Positions 1 through 8,014 are shown, counted from the first letter of the stretch. The stretch is DNA of 35,173 nt from Aquificaceae bacterium (GCA_025062075.1 JANXBA010000023.1:1-35173), one strand, 5' to 3'. The notes: generated from the sequence alone by a model not told the origin. A program made the numbers and translations.

Positions 1-335
1 AGGCCTGCGGGACCAGCGGTATGAAGGCGGGGATGAACGGCGTGCTGAACTTCTCCACCTGGGACGGCTGGTGGCTGGAGGGAGGAATAGAAGGCGTCAA
101 CGGCTGGGGCATAGGACCCAAACCCGCATGGCAGGACATGAGCCCCTCCGACGATGAAAAGGATGCGGAGGACCTCTACAACAAGCTCCTCTACACCATA
201 ATACCTACCTACTACAGAAGGGAGGAGTGGCTCAGAATGATGAAAAACAGCATAGCCACCGTGGGTTCTTACTTTAACACCCACAGGATGGTGAACGAGT
301 ACCTGAGTAAAATATACATACAACTCCTGAGGTGA
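1..335 (+). CDS. glgP: alpha-glucan (glycogen) phosphorylase, C-terminal fragment
   Basis: The window opens inside this gene; the frame is read from position 3. The visible 110 or so residues begin with ACGTSGMKAGMNGVLNFST and continue into DGWWLEG, the hallmark region near the pyridoxal-phosphate/phosphate site of GT35 alpha-glucan phosphorylases of the short Thermotoga/Aquifex type. The enzyme releases glucose-1-phosphate from glycogen or maltodextrin in the cytoplasm. The fragment ends with a helix-rich tail that fits the family's C-terminus. Its stop (TGA, 333-335) overlaps the ribosome-binding region of the next gene, so the two are probably co-transcribed. The start and the rest of the protein lie upstream of the window. 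Confidence 0.88.
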   Translation, partial: ACGTSGMKAGMNGVLNFSTWDGWWLEGGIEGVNGWGIGPKPAWQDMSPSDDEKDAEDLYNKLLYTIIPTYYRREEWLRMMKNSIATVGSYFNTHRMVNEYLSKIYIQLLR

Positions 336-340
336 AGGTC

Positions 341-1231
341 ATGGACAGAAAAGAGACCATAAAGATACTCCTTTACGACGTGGCTTTGGAGCACTCCGCC
401 ATAGTGCAGTATCTATACCACATATTTCTTATCTCTGACGGCAACATAACCTCGGAGATAGAGGAGATAGCTCGGCAGGAGATGAGACATCTCAAGTGGT
501 TTGCCCAAAAAGTGGTCCAACTGGGAGGTCAGGTAGTTTTGGACAGACTGGAGGACATGATAAGGATAGGGGGGCCAGACTGGGCGGACATGCTCTCCAT
601 GGACGTGTGGGCGGAGGACGAGGCCATAAAAACTTACACTCGGCAGTTGGAGCTCGTGAAGGAGGATTCGGTGAAGAGACTCTTAGAGAGGGTCATAAAG
701 GACGAGGAGGCTCACAAGGTGGAGTTTTACGAGCTCATAGAAAAGGTAAAGGAGAGCGCGCTTGGCGTGCCCCAGCAGGAGCAGAAGGCTGACCCGCGCA
801 CCGTAGAATTGCTCAACAAGTTCCTCAAAGAGGAGTACCAGACCATCATCAACTACCTTTATCAGTTCTTCCACTCCAAGAACTGCGACTACAAGGATAC
901 CATGTTAGACCTCGCCATAGAGAGCATGGTGCACATGGGCAAGCTAGGGGAGAAGATAGGTGAGCTTGGGCACATGCCGGACATAGCCAGGGTGGACTTC
1001 TCCCCCAAGCCTTCAAAGAGCCTTCAGGAGCAGGTAAAGGCGGAGATAGCCTACGAGCAGTCAACGGGAAGAGATTACAGCAGGGAGACCGCCTCGGTGC
1101 AAGACCCTGACATAAGGAGACTCTTCCAGTTTATAGAGCATCAGGAAGAGTATCACAAGCACAAGCTTATGGAGTTTTTCAGGCTTATGAACCGCCTCAC
1201 CGTGGGAAGTCTCAAAAAGGAAAATGCTTGA
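341..1231 (+). CDS. tandem ferritin-like (rubrerythrin/bacterioferritin-type) diiron protein
   Basis: The product is about 296 residues with two four-helix ferritin-like domains in a row. Domain 1 (about 1-140) has a full ligand set: E17, E47xxH50, E94 and E122xxH125. Domain 2 (about 155-295) keeps a helix-1 Glu near 164, H198, E239 and E269xxH272, but has Ser195 where domain 1 has its helix-2 Glu. I chose ATG 341 because AGGTGA lies five bases before it; an in-frame GTG at 332 would overlap the phosphorylase stop. A role in iron or peroxide handling is an inference from the fold. No rubredoxin domain is present, so it is not a classical rubrerythrin. It overlaps gmhA by 8 nt. Confidence 0.8.
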   Translation: MDRKETIKILLYDVALEHSAIVQYLYHIFLISDGNITSEIEEIARQEMRHLKWFAQKVVQLGGQVVLDRLEDMIRIGGPDWADMLSMDVWAEDEAIKTYTRQLELVKEDSVKRLLERVIKDEEAHKVEFYELIEKVKESALGVPQQEQKADPRTVELLNKFLKEEYQTIINYLYQFFHSKNCDYKDTMLDLAIESMVHMGKLGEKIGELGHMPDIARVDFSPKPSKSLQEQVKAEIAYEQSTGRDYSRETASVQDPDIRRLFQFIEHQEEYHKHKLMEFFRLMNRLTVGSLKKENA

Positions 1232-1787
1232 CCTGGTCAGGAGCGCCTTCCGGGAGAGTGCCCAGACCAAGCTGGCCTTTGTAGAGCTCTACGCAGAGAG
1301 CGTCCTACAGGTAGGTCAGATAATAGTTCAAGCCCTAAAAGATGGCAACAAGGTTTTGCTCTTCGGCAACGGAGGCAGTGCGGCAGACGCCCAGCACATA
1401 GCAGGAGAGCTCGTAGGCAGGTTTAAGAAAGACAGGAGAGCCCTGCCGGCCATAGCTCTCACTACGGACACCTCCGTGCTGACCGCGCTGGGCAACGACT
1501 ACGGCTTTGAGAGCGTTTTTGAGAGGCAAGTGGAGGCCCTCTGCATGCCTGGGGACGTGGCCATTGGCATTACCACCTCTGGAAACTCTCCCAACGTGGT
1601 CAGAGGTCTCATGAGGGCTCACGACTTGGGTGCAACCACCGTAGCCTTTACGGGCAAAGGTGGGGGGAAGGTGGTAGAGGTAGCCCACTACAGCTTTGTG
1701 GTGCCCTCCTACGACACCGCGCGCATACAGGAGTGTCACATCACTTTGGGTCATGTGCTCTGCGAGATAGTGGACCACCTTCTATGA
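1224..1787 (+). CDS. gmhA: phosphoheptose isomerase (sedoheptulose-7-phosphate isomerase)
   Basis: A 187-residue single SIS-domain protein, the usual GmhA length. Diagnostic stretches are NGGSAADAQHIAGELVGRF (substrate phosphate loop and the catalytic Glu) and TTSGNSPNV, plus the late His in IQECHITLGH. GmhA turns sedoheptulose 7-phosphate into D-glycero-D-manno-heptose 7-phosphate, the first step of ADP-heptose synthesis for the LPS core. The start ATG lies within the last codons of the ferritin-like gene, preceded by AAAAAGG, so the two are translationally coupled. The later heptose genes (gmhB, hldE) are not in this window. The SIS fold is shared with DiaA-like proteins, but motif and length fit GmhA best. 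Confidence 0.9.
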   Translation: MLDLVRSAFRESAQTKLAFVELYAESVLQVGQIIVQALKDGNKVLLFGNGGSAADAQHIAGELVGRFKKDRRALPAIALTTDTSVLTALGNDYGFESVFERQVEALCMPGDVAIGITTSGNSPNVVRGLMRAHDLGATTVAFTGKGGGKVVEVAHYSFVVPSYDTARIQECHITLGHVLCEIVDHLL

Positions 1788-2605
1788 AGGCTCTACTCTT
1801 CGTCAAAGATGCACCCTCCGCCCGTAGCACAGCCCAGGATGTGGAGCGCCTTCTCAAGCTCTTCGGCTTTGAAGTGGAGACCTTCTTCAACAACAGAGAA
1901 GCCAAAGAAAAGCCCTCGGTGGAAGGCTTTGAACTGGTGGTGGTAGTAGGGGGTGACGGCACCTTTCTGGCAGGCGCAAGGCTTGCCTCCAGGCACCGCG
2001 TCCCACTCTTAGGGATAAACCAAGGACGCTTCGGCTTTCTAACGGAGGTAGAGAAGGAAGAGGTAGAAGAGGTGCTCCAGAGCTTGCTGAGAGGAGAGCT
2101 CAAGGTCCAAAGGCGCATGATGCTGGAGGCCACTCTCATAAGAGGCGGTCAAGAGCTCCCCTTAGGGAGCTACCTGAACGACGTGGTTCTATCCAAGGAG
2201 AGTCTTGCTCGAATGGTGGAGGTGGAGGTGCTGGTAGAAGAAGAGCATGTGCTCAAGGTTTACGGAGACGGGGTCATAGTCTCTTCCCCTACGGGTTCTA
2301 CCGCCTACGCCCTGTCCGCAGGAGGACCTATCATCTACCCCCTGTCGGAGGCCTTGCTTCTTGTTCCCATATGTCCTCACACCCTCTCCAACAGACCTCT
2401 CCTGCTACCCTCCGAGGTAAGGCTAAAGCTGATAAACCTCTCCGACTCCGGCATGGCTTACCTGACGCTGGACGGACAGGAGGGCATGAGCCTACAGAAG
2501 GGGGACGCGGTAGTGGTAAGAAAGTCTGAGCGCCACTGCCTTATGTACCCAAACCCGAAGAGGAGCTTCTTTAGTATCCTAAAGGAAAAACTGCGTTGGG
2601 GGTAG
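1784..2605 (+). CDS. nadK: NAD kinase
   Basis: A 273-residue ATP-NAD kinase that makes NADP from NAD in the cytoplasm. The hallmark GGDGT motif is near residues 56-60 (VVVVGGDGTFLAGAR). The conserved NDVV and GDGVIVSSPTGSTAYALSAG segments follow, and a DGQ in the C-terminal beta domain. The start ATG at 1784 overlaps the gmhA stop as ATGA. The frame is open about 50 nt further upstream, but that extension would lie inside gmhA and does not fit the family N-terminus (KALLFVKD). Confidence 0.95.
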   Translation: MKALLFVKDAPSARSTAQDVERLLKLFGFEVETFFNNREAKEKPSVEGFELVVVVGGDGTFLAGARLASRHRVPLLGINQGRFGFLTEVEKEEVEEVLQSLLRGELKVQRRMMLEATLIRGGQELPLGSYLNDVVLSKESLARMVEVEVLVEEEHVLKVYGDGVIVSSPTGSTAYALSAGGPIIYPLSEALLLVPICPHTLSNRPLLLPSEVRLKLINLSDSGMAYLTLDGQEGMSLQKGDAVVVRKSERHCLMYPNPKRSFFSILKEKLRWG

Positions 2606-2608
2606 CCC

Positions 2609-3343
2609 ATGTTTGACCGATACAAGGCATTTCGCTTCAGAGAGGGAGAGCTCCAGCCAGTGTCTTACCCGCACGTGCCAGACTTCAACAGCCTCCTCCA
2701 CATAGACTACCAGAAGGAAGTGCTTTACAGGAACACTCTTCAGCTCCTGCACGGGTTGCCTGCCAACGACGCCCTCTTGTGGGGAGAAAGGGGGACGGGC
2801 AAGTCCTCTCTGGTAAAGTCCCTGCTGGGGCTTTTCGCTCCAATGGGCCTGAAGCTGGTGCAGGTTTACAAGATGGACATAATGCAGCTCTCGGACCTCT
2901 ACGGAGTTTTGAGAGACCGACCGGAGAAGTTTATTCTTTTCTTTGACGACCTCTCCTTTGACCCCTCGGAGGACAGCCTGCACGCGCTAAAGTCCGTGAT
3001 GGAGGGGGACGTAGAGGAGAGGCCCTCCAATGTGGTGGTCTACGCCACCTCCAACCGGAGGTACCTCATGCCCCAGAGGGAAGAGGAGGAGAAGTTTCCG
3101 GAGGAGAGCTACTCAGAAAGGGCTTCTCTGGTGGAGCGCTTCGGTATAAGGCTTGCCTTTCTTGCCTTTGGCAAAGAGCAGTATCTCTCCATCGTGAAAC
3201 ACTTAGCCCGCGGAGTTGAGCTGGAAGAGGAGAGGTTAGAGGCTCTCGCTCTTGAGTGGGCTCTTCAGAGAGGCTTTTCTGGGAGAAGTGCCAGCCAGTT
3301 TGTAAAACACCTGCAAGGCATGAAGGCTCTCGGCCTTTTGTGA
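2609..3343 (+). CDS. DUF815-family AAA ATPase
   Basis: A 244-residue P-loop ATPase. Walker A is GERGTGKSS (about residues 59-67) and Walker B is FILFFDDLSF. Downstream comes VVVYATSNRR, the sensor-1 region. The pattern of a short N-terminal stretch with VPDFNSLLHIDYQ before the Walker A is typical of the DUF815 group of AAA proteins, whose cellular role is poorly known. It starts 3 nt after nadK and ends 3 nt before the DNA ligase, so it is part of the same operon. A link to DNA transactions because of the ligase neighbour is only an inference. Confidence 0.85.
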   Translation: MFDRYKAFRFREGELQPVSYPHVPDFNSLLHIDYQKEVLYRNTLQLLHGLPANDALLWGERGTGKSSLVKSLLGLFAPMGLKLVQVYKMDIMQLSDLYGVLRDRPEKFILFFDDLSFDPSEDSLHALKSVMEGDVEERPSNVVVYATSNRRYLMPQREEEEKFPEESYSERASLVERFGIRLAFLAFGKEQYLSIVKHLARGVELEEERLEALALEWALQRGFSGRSASQFVKHLQGMKALGLL

Positions 3344-3346
3344 GAG

Positions 3347-5128
3347 ATGCTCTTCAAAGAGCTTGCCCAGTACTTTCAGAGGGTAGAGGAGACCACCAGC
3401 AGGCTGGAGATGGCGGACCTACTTCGGGAGCTCCTCCAGAGTGCGGAGGCCGGGGAGGTGGACAAGGTGGTCTACCTGACGCTGGGAGAGTTGATGCCCT
3501 CCTTCAGGGGCGTGGAGTTTGGGGTGTCGGAGAAGCTCCTCATGGACGCCCTCTCCAAGGCCTGCGGTATAAAGGTAAAGCAGGTGGAGGAGCTCTACAA
3601 AAAGAGAGGTGACCTTGGGCTGGTAGCTCAGGAGATAGTAAGGTGGCAAGGCAGAGAGCTCCAACTCCTGCAGGTTTACGCAGAGCTCAGCGAGATAGCC
3701 CTGAGCAGGGGCACGCTGGAGAAGGTGATGGGGCTTGTCAACCTCCTCAAGGGTCTTTCTGGCTTTGAGGCAAAGTACGCGGTCAGGATAGTGTTGGGCA
3801 AGCTCAGGCTGGGGGTGGGCGACGCCACCGTAATCGAAGCCCTTTCCATGCTCTCGGGGGACAGGAGCGTAAAGCCCCTCGTTGAGAGGGCTTACAACCT
3901 CTGCTCTGACCTTGGGCTGGTGGCGAGGCGAATAAAGGAGGGGGGAGCAAAGGCACTGGAGGACTTTAGGGTGCAGGTGGGCTACCCCATAAGGATGGCA
4001 CTTGCGGAGAGGGTGGCAAGCGCCCAGGAGGTGGTGGAGAGACTAAACAGGTGCGCAGTGGAGGCAAAGTACGACGGTCTGAGGCTTCAGGTGCACAGAG
4101 AGGGCGAGAAGGTGGAGATATACTCCAGAAACCTTGAGCGCGTAACGGGGATGTTTCCCGAGATAGTCAGGGCGGTCCTGCAGGAGGTAGGAGCTCAGAG
4201 CTTTATCTTGGAGGGGGAGGCGGTTGCGCTGGACGAAGAAACTGGGGACTTCCACCCCTTTCAGGTCCTCATGCAGAGAAAGAGAAAGCACAACGTAGAA
4301 GAGTACGCCCGAGAGTACCCCATCAAGCTCTTCTGCTTTGACTTGCTTTTTCTCCAAGGTGAGGACTACACGCTCAAGCCCTTTATCCAGCGCAGGGAAA
4401 AGCTCCAGGAGCTCATAAAAGAAGGGAACACCCTCAGGCTCTCCCAGATGCTCCTAACGGACAGCGTGGAAGAGGTGGAGTCCTTCTTTCAAGAGGTAGT
4501 CAGCCAAGGGCTGGAGGGCATAATGGCAAAGAGGCTGGACGCACCCTACACCGCAGGTGCCAGAAACTTCAACTGGATAAAGCTAAAGTGCAGCTACAGG
4601 GGGACGCTGGCGGACACGGTGGACGTAGTGGTGGTGGGCTACTACTACGGCAGGGGCGCGAGGGCAAGGCTGGGCATAGGCGGACTGCTGGTGGCCCTCT
4701 ACGACCCGCACACGGACACTTTCAAGACCGTGAGCAAGGTGGGCTCGGGCTTTACGGAGGAAGAGTGGATAAGGCTCAGGGAGATGCTCCAGCCCCACAG
4801 GCTTAGCTGCAAGCACCCAAGAGTAGACAGCCTCATGGAGGTGGACGTGTGGGTAGAGCCTAAGTATGTCATAACGGTGAACGCAGACGAGATAACCCGC
4901 TCGCCCCTACACACCGCAGGTAGGAGCCCCCAGGAGCCCGGCTACGCTTTGCGCTTTCCGAGGGCGGTGAGTTTTGTGAGAGAGGACAAAAATCCCGAGG
5001 ATGCTACCACGGTGGAGGAGCTCATAAGACTCTACCAGCTTCAGAAAAAGGTGTCAACTCAGTGGTGGCGGCGGGAGGACTCGAACCTCCGACCTGAGAC
5101 TTATGAGATCTCCGCTCTAACCAGCTGA
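3347..5128 (+). CDS. lig: ATP-dependent DNA ligase (archaeal type), with an unusual C-terminal run-on
   Basis: A 593-residue ligase of the archaeal/Aquifex family that seals nicks using ATP. The N-terminal DNA-binding domain covers roughly 1-210. Motif I is AKYDGLR with the adenylated Lys241; LEGEAVALD is motif III, EGIMAKRLD motif IV and WIKLK motif V. An OB-fold domain follows. Family homology appears to end near the LIRLYQLQKK segment. The frame then continues about 23 residues through the antisense of a tRNA gene, giving WWRREDSNLRP, and stops at a TGA inside that gene's D-loop. The enzyme call is firm; whether the tRNA-derived tail is present in the mature protein is unknown. It is the last gene of the glgP-lig run. 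Confidence 0.93.
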   Translation: MLFKELAQYFQRVEETTSRLEMADLLRELLQSAEAGEVDKVVYLTLGELMPSFRGVEFGVSEKLLMDALSKACGIKVKQVEELYKKRGDLGLVAQEIVRWQGRELQLLQVYAELSEIALSRGTLEKVMGLVNLLKGLSGFEAKYAVRIVLGKLRLGVGDATVIEALSMLSGDRSVKPLVERAYNLCSDLGLVARRIKEGGAKALEDFRVQVGYPIRMALAERVASAQEVVERLNRCAVEAKYDGLRLQVHREGEKVEIYSRNLERVTGMFPEIVRAVLQEVGAQSFILEGEAVALDEETGDFHPFQVLMQRKRKHNVEEYAREYPIKLFCFDLLFLQGEDYTLKPFIQRREKLQELIKEGNTLRLSQMLLTDSVEEVESFFQEVVSQGLEGIMAKRLDAPYTAGARNFNWIKLKCSYRGTLADTVDVVVVGYYYGRGARARLGIGGLLVALYDPHTDTFKTVSKVGSGFTEEEWIRLREMLQPHRLSCKHPRVDSLMEVDVWVEPKYVITVNADEITRSPLHTAGRSPQEPGYALRFPRAVSFVREDKNPEDATTVEELIRLYQLQKKVSTQWWRREDSNLRPETYEISALTS

Positions 5129-5139
5129 GCTACGCCGCC
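5063..5139 (-). tRNA. tRNA with CAU anticodon, probably elongator Met
   Basis: Read on the minus strand from 5139, a full cloverleaf is visible. The acceptor stem GGCGGCG pairs with CGCCGCC; the D stem is GCTC/GAGC; the anticodon stem is GAGAT/GTCTC with loop CTCATAA; the T stem is GGAGG/CCTCC around TTCGAGT. The discriminator is A and CCA is encoded (5063-5065). The anticodon is CAU. The paired G1-C72 end argues against the initiator. Its resemblance to bacterial elongator tRNA-Met (GTAGCTCAG-TGGTTAGAGC) favours Met, but the lysidine-modified Ile tRNA cannot be excluded by eye. The gene overlaps the 3' end of the ligase frame in antisense. Confidence 0.95.
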
Positions 5140-5150
5140 TTACGCATTTA

Positions 5151-5180
5151 ATTATACGCCATCCAGGAATTCCCGAACAA
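5151..5180 (-). promoter_or_regulatory. likely promoter of the tRNA gene
   Basis: On the minus strand a perfect TATAAT (5151-5156) lies 11 nt before the tRNA 5' end. A weak -35, TTGTTC (5175-5180), sits 18 nt further upstream. The TAATAT box includes the TAA stop codon of ppx (5152-5154). Confidence 0.55.
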
Positions 5181-6057
5181 GTATTCCCTCTTTCAGACCC
5201 CAGTCGCTCACCCTCAGCTGGTCTTTTCCGAAGAGGAGCATGCTCCTGTAGAAGATAAGAAGTCCGGGGATTATAACCCTTGCCCTCTTGGGCTCTATGT
5301 GAGGAAAGGTGGAGATTCTCTGGCTCTCCTTCATGGCGCTGAGTGTCTCTATCCAGAACATGAGCCTGTCAAGGCTCAGAGTCTTTCCGTGCACCTCTTC
5401 CCCTTTGTAGGGGTATATGTTGTGCTCTATGGCAATCAGAGTAGTTATAGTGCCTCCAAGTCCCACAAGCTCGTCGCAGGGCTGGACCACCTCTTTTATG
5501 TGTTCGTCCAGAAAGTTTTTCAAAGATTCCAGCTCGTAGTTTCTGGGCGGGTCGTGCCTGAGGAACTCCTCCGTAAGGTTCACTATACCAAAGGGAAGAG
5601 ACTTGAGGCTCTCTACCTGGTATCCCATCCCGCACACGAACTCGGTGGAACCTCCCCCTTGGTCTATCACGCAGAACCTACCCGTAGGTCTGAGAGAGTA
5701 GGCAACGGACAAAAAGGCGTACCTGCCCTCTTCCTCTGGCGATATCACCTCCAGCTGGTAGCCGGTGAGCTCCTCAAGCCTTCGCAGAAACTCCTGGGAG
5801 TTCTTTGCCCTGCGCAGGGCCTCCGTCCCCACCAGTCTGACCCGCTCCGCACCCAGAGACTCCGCCTTTTTCAAAAACTCCTCCACCACGCTCAGGGTCT
5901 CTGCCATTCTATCCTCTAAGAGCATTCCGCTCTCCTGCAGGCGGGTGGCCAAGGCGGTTATTCTCCCCTCTTCGTGAATTATCTTCAGCTCCTTATCTAT
6001 GTGGGCAACGCTTAGCCTCACCGAGTAGGAACCCACATCTATGCTGGCAACCTTCAT
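5152..6057 (-). CDS. ppx: Ppx/GppA family phosphatase (exopolyphosphatase / pppGpp phosphohydrolase)
   Basis: A 301-residue two-domain ASKHA-fold protein, close in length to the Aquifex aeolicus Ppx/GppA enzyme of known structure. The first phosphate loop is SIDVGSYSVRLSVA at the N-terminus (the common form has N instead of Y). The second is IDQGGGSTEF near residue 138, and GLGGTITTL follows. It lacks the long C-terminal HD-like extension of E. coli Ppx/GppA. The family degrades polyphosphate and/or pppGpp in the cytoplasm; sequence alone does not say which. It is divergent from trxB with 59 nt between starts. A TATAAT lies 7 nt before its ATG and there is no Shine-Dalgarno. Confidence 0.88.
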   Translation of the reverse strand: MKVASIDVGSYSVRLSVAHIDKELKIIHEEGRITALATRLQESGMLLEDRMAETLSVVEEFLKKAESLGAERVRLVGTEALRRAKNSQEFLRRLEELTGYQLEVISPEEEGRYAFLSVAYSLRPTGRFCVIDQGGGSTEFVCGMGYQVESLKSLPFGIVNLTEEFLRHDPPRNYELESLKNFLDEHIKEVVQPCDELVGLGGTITTLIAIEHNIYPYKGEEVHGKTLSLDRLMFWIETLSAMKESQRISTFPHIEPKRARVIIPGLLIFYRSMLLFGKDQLRVSDWGLKEGILVREFLDGV

Positions 6058-6064
6058 GACCAGT

Positions 6065-6070
6065 ATTATA
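6065..6070 (-). promoter_or_regulatory. -10 box of ppx, start-codon proximal
   Basis: TATAAT on the minus strand, separated by 7 nt from the ppx ATG. There is no purine-rich ribosome-binding site between, so transcription should start at or within a base or two of the ATG. No convincing -35 was seen. Confidence 0.5.
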
Positions 6071-6079
6071 AAAGCCTTG

Positions 6080-6108
6080 TTGAAATCACCCCCTTGGGAG
6101 GATATATT
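6080..6108 (+). promoter_or_regulatory. promoter of trxB
   Basis: TTGAAA (6080-6085), a 17-nt spacer, then TATATT (6103-6108). The -10 ends 8 nt before the trxB ATG, so the mRNA is predicted to be leaderless or to have a leader of only one or two bases. Confidence 0.6.
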
Positions 6109-6116
6109 TAATAGGA

Positions 6117-7088
6117 ATGGAGTTCACGCTAGACTTTAACAGCGACAAGGTTTACGACGTGGTCATAATAGGGGCAGGGCCGGCAGGGTCCTCTGCGGCC
6201 ATATACACGGCCAGAGCCGGGCTTTCTACGCTGGTGCTCTTCAGGGCGGAGGCGGACGGGGCACTCGGGGTCACCCAGCAGATAGAGAACTACCCGGGCA
6301 TAAGAGGTCCCATCTCTGGCTACGAGCTCCTCAAGCTGATAAGAGACCACGCAAAGGCCTTTGGGGCTGAGTTCGTAAGGGGGAAGGTGATAGCTACGGA
6401 CTTGCTGGGAGAGGTAAAGAAGCTCTACACCATAGACGGAAGAGAGTTCAAGGGCAGGGCGGTCATAGTGGCTTCTGGTGCTATGGAGAGGACCAACAAG
6501 TACAAGGGCGAGGAGGAACTCTTGGGCAGGGGCATCTCCTACTGCGGCGTTTGCGACGCGGCCTTCTTCAAAGGCAGACCGGTGGCGGTGGTGGGAGAGG
6601 ACGACTACGCCCTTGAGGAGACCGAGTTTATAGCACGCTTTGCCAGCAAGATATATCTGGTGGTGCCCTCCAGCAGGATAAAGGCCCCTCACGAGATGGT
6701 CTCTGAGATAGAGTCCAACCCGAAGGTGGAAGTGCTCCTCCACCACAGGGTGTTGGAAGTGGCCGGGAACTCCGTGGTAGAAGGTCTGTGGGTGCAGAGC
6801 GTGTCCACCAAAGAGAAGAAGCTCCTACCTGTGGACGGCGTTTTTATATTTCTGGGCGGGAACAAGCCCTCTGTGGACTTTCTCATGAACCAGGTGGAGA
6901 TGACCGACGAGCACTGCATAGTGGTAAACGAGGAGATGATGACCTCGGTGCCAGGCGTGTTTGCTTGCGGGGACGTGCTTTGCAACAACATAAAGCAGGC
7001 GGTCATAGCGGCCGCAGACGGCGTAAAAGCGGCCCTTGCGGTGGACAAGTACCTGAACAAGAAGGCAAAGATTACCGCCCAGTGGTAG
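6117..7088 (+). CDS. trxB: thioredoxin reductase-like flavoprotein with altered NAD(P)H site
   Basis: A 323-residue FAD protein of the low-molecular-weight thioredoxin reductase family. The FAD Rossmann motif VVIIGAGPAGSSAA is near residue 15. The redox disulfide is C143-G-V-C146-D, and the C-terminal FAD motif is VPGVFACGDV. The NAD(P)H domain is unusual. The normal GGGxSA turn reads G160-E-D-D-Y-A165, and the HRRxxxRA motif that grips the NADPH 2'-phosphate reads V-P-S-S-R-I-K-A (183-190). Family membership is clear; use of NADPH as electron donor is doubtful, and reduced ferredoxin is a plausible alternative. It is first in a plus-strand run that continues with the prenyl synthase, and its transcript is predicted leaderless. 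Confidence 0.85.
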   Translation: MEFTLDFNSDKVYDVVIIGAGPAGSSAAIYTARAGLSTLVLFRAEADGALGVTQQIENYPGIRGPISGYELLKLIRDHAKAFGAEFVRGKVIATDLLGEVKKLYTIDGREFKGRAVIVASGAMERTNKYKGEEELLGRGISYCGVCDAAFFKGRPVAVVGEDDYALEETEFIARFASKIYLVVPSSRIKAPHEMVSEIESNPKVEVLLHHRVLEVAGNSVVEGLWVQSVSTKEKKLLPVDGVFIFLGGNKPSVDFLMNQVEMTDEHCIVVNEEMMTSVPGVFACGDVLCNNIKQAVIAAADGVKAALAVDKYLNKKAKITAQW

Positions 7089-7103
7089 ATTAAGGTTATA
7101 CTG

Positions 7104-8012
7104 TTGCAGCGCATGTTGAGCGCCCAGCACATAAAGGAGAAGATACTACACTACTTAGACCCTGAAGTAAGAGAAGTTCTTGACATAGGGCGCTACCTTA
7201 TCACCTCCGGTGGGAAGGGGATAAGACCTCTCCTGACCCTGATGGTGTGCGACGCCTTGGGTGGGGATGTGGAGAAAGTCTTGCCCTTGGCGGTAGGCAT
7301 AGAGTACGTGCACGTTGCCTCCCTTCTTCACGACGACGTGGTGGACGGAGCTCAGACCAGAAGGGGTAAAAAGAGCGCCAATGTGCTCTTTGGCAATCAG
7401 GCGTGTATTCTGACGGGAGACTACATGTACGCAAAGGCGCTCTCTCTCTACGCCCGGTACGGCAACCTTCAGAGCGTAGAGGTGCTGAGCGATGCGGTCA
7501 TGAAGATGTCTCAGGGACAGCTCGTAGAGCTCAGAAGCCTTGGCCAGCTCATTGACATGGGAACTTACATAAAGATAATAGACTACAAGACTGGAGCTCT
7601 CTTCGGTGCCTGTATGGCGGTAGGAGCTCTGATGGCAGGCAGGAGAGACTACTGGGACTTTTACAGAGTAGGTATTTTGGCGGGCAGGGCCTTCCAGCTG
7701 GTGGACGATGCTCTGGACTACTCGGGGCAGGAGGAGAGGTTGGGCAAACCTGTGGGCTCGGACTTGGCGGAGGGCAAGTGCACCTACCCTCTTATATGCC
7801 TCTACCCTATTTTGGGAGACGAGGTAAAAGCTCTTTTCTACGAAGGGAGGCACGATGAGCTCAGGCGTAAGGTGTTGGAGCTGGGCGGGGTGGACACGAC
7901 CGTTCGTAGGGCTCAGGAGGAGTTAGACAAGGTCTTGGACTTTCTGCAGGGCCTCGGCGTGGGGGAGCAACTCAGGGAAATCCTCGTCAAACTCGTTCAG
8001 AGGGAAAGTTAG
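7104..8012 (+). CDS. ispB: trans-polyprenyl diphosphate synthase (octaprenyl-type)
   Basis: A 302-residue all-helical prenyltransferase with both aspartate-rich motifs: DDVVD at 77-81 (LLHDDVVDGAQTRRG) and DDALD in FQLVDDALDYSG. GGKGIRP near residue 36 is the diphosphate-binding part of helix B. It condenses isopentenyl diphosphate onto an allylic primer to make the quinone side chain. Small residues before the first motif are compatible with a long-chain product, but chain length cannot be read reliably. The start is either TTG at 7104 (AAGG eight bases before it) or ATG at 7113, which lacks a good ribosome-binding site. It follows trxB by 15 nt. Confidence 0.88.
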   Translation: MQRMLSAQHIKEKILHYLDPEVREVLDIGRYLITSGGKGIRPLLTLMVCDALGGDVEKVLPLAVGIEYVHVASLLHDDVVDGAQTRRGKKSANVLFGNQACILTGDYMYAKALSLYARYGNLQSVEVLSDAVMKMSQGQLVELRSLGQLIDMGTYIKIIDYKTGALFGACMAVGALMAGRRDYWDFYRVGILAGRAFQLVDDALDYSGQEERLGKPVGSDLAEGKCTYPLICLYPILGDEVKALFYEGRHDELRRKVLELGGVDTTVRRAQEELDKVLDFLQGLGVGEQLREILVKLVQRES

Positions 8013-8014
8013 AG

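Noticed and set aside
5063-5139. Initiator tRNA for the CAU gene
   Set aside because: The acceptor stem is fully paired (G1-C72), whereas bacterial initiators have an unpaired position 1-72.
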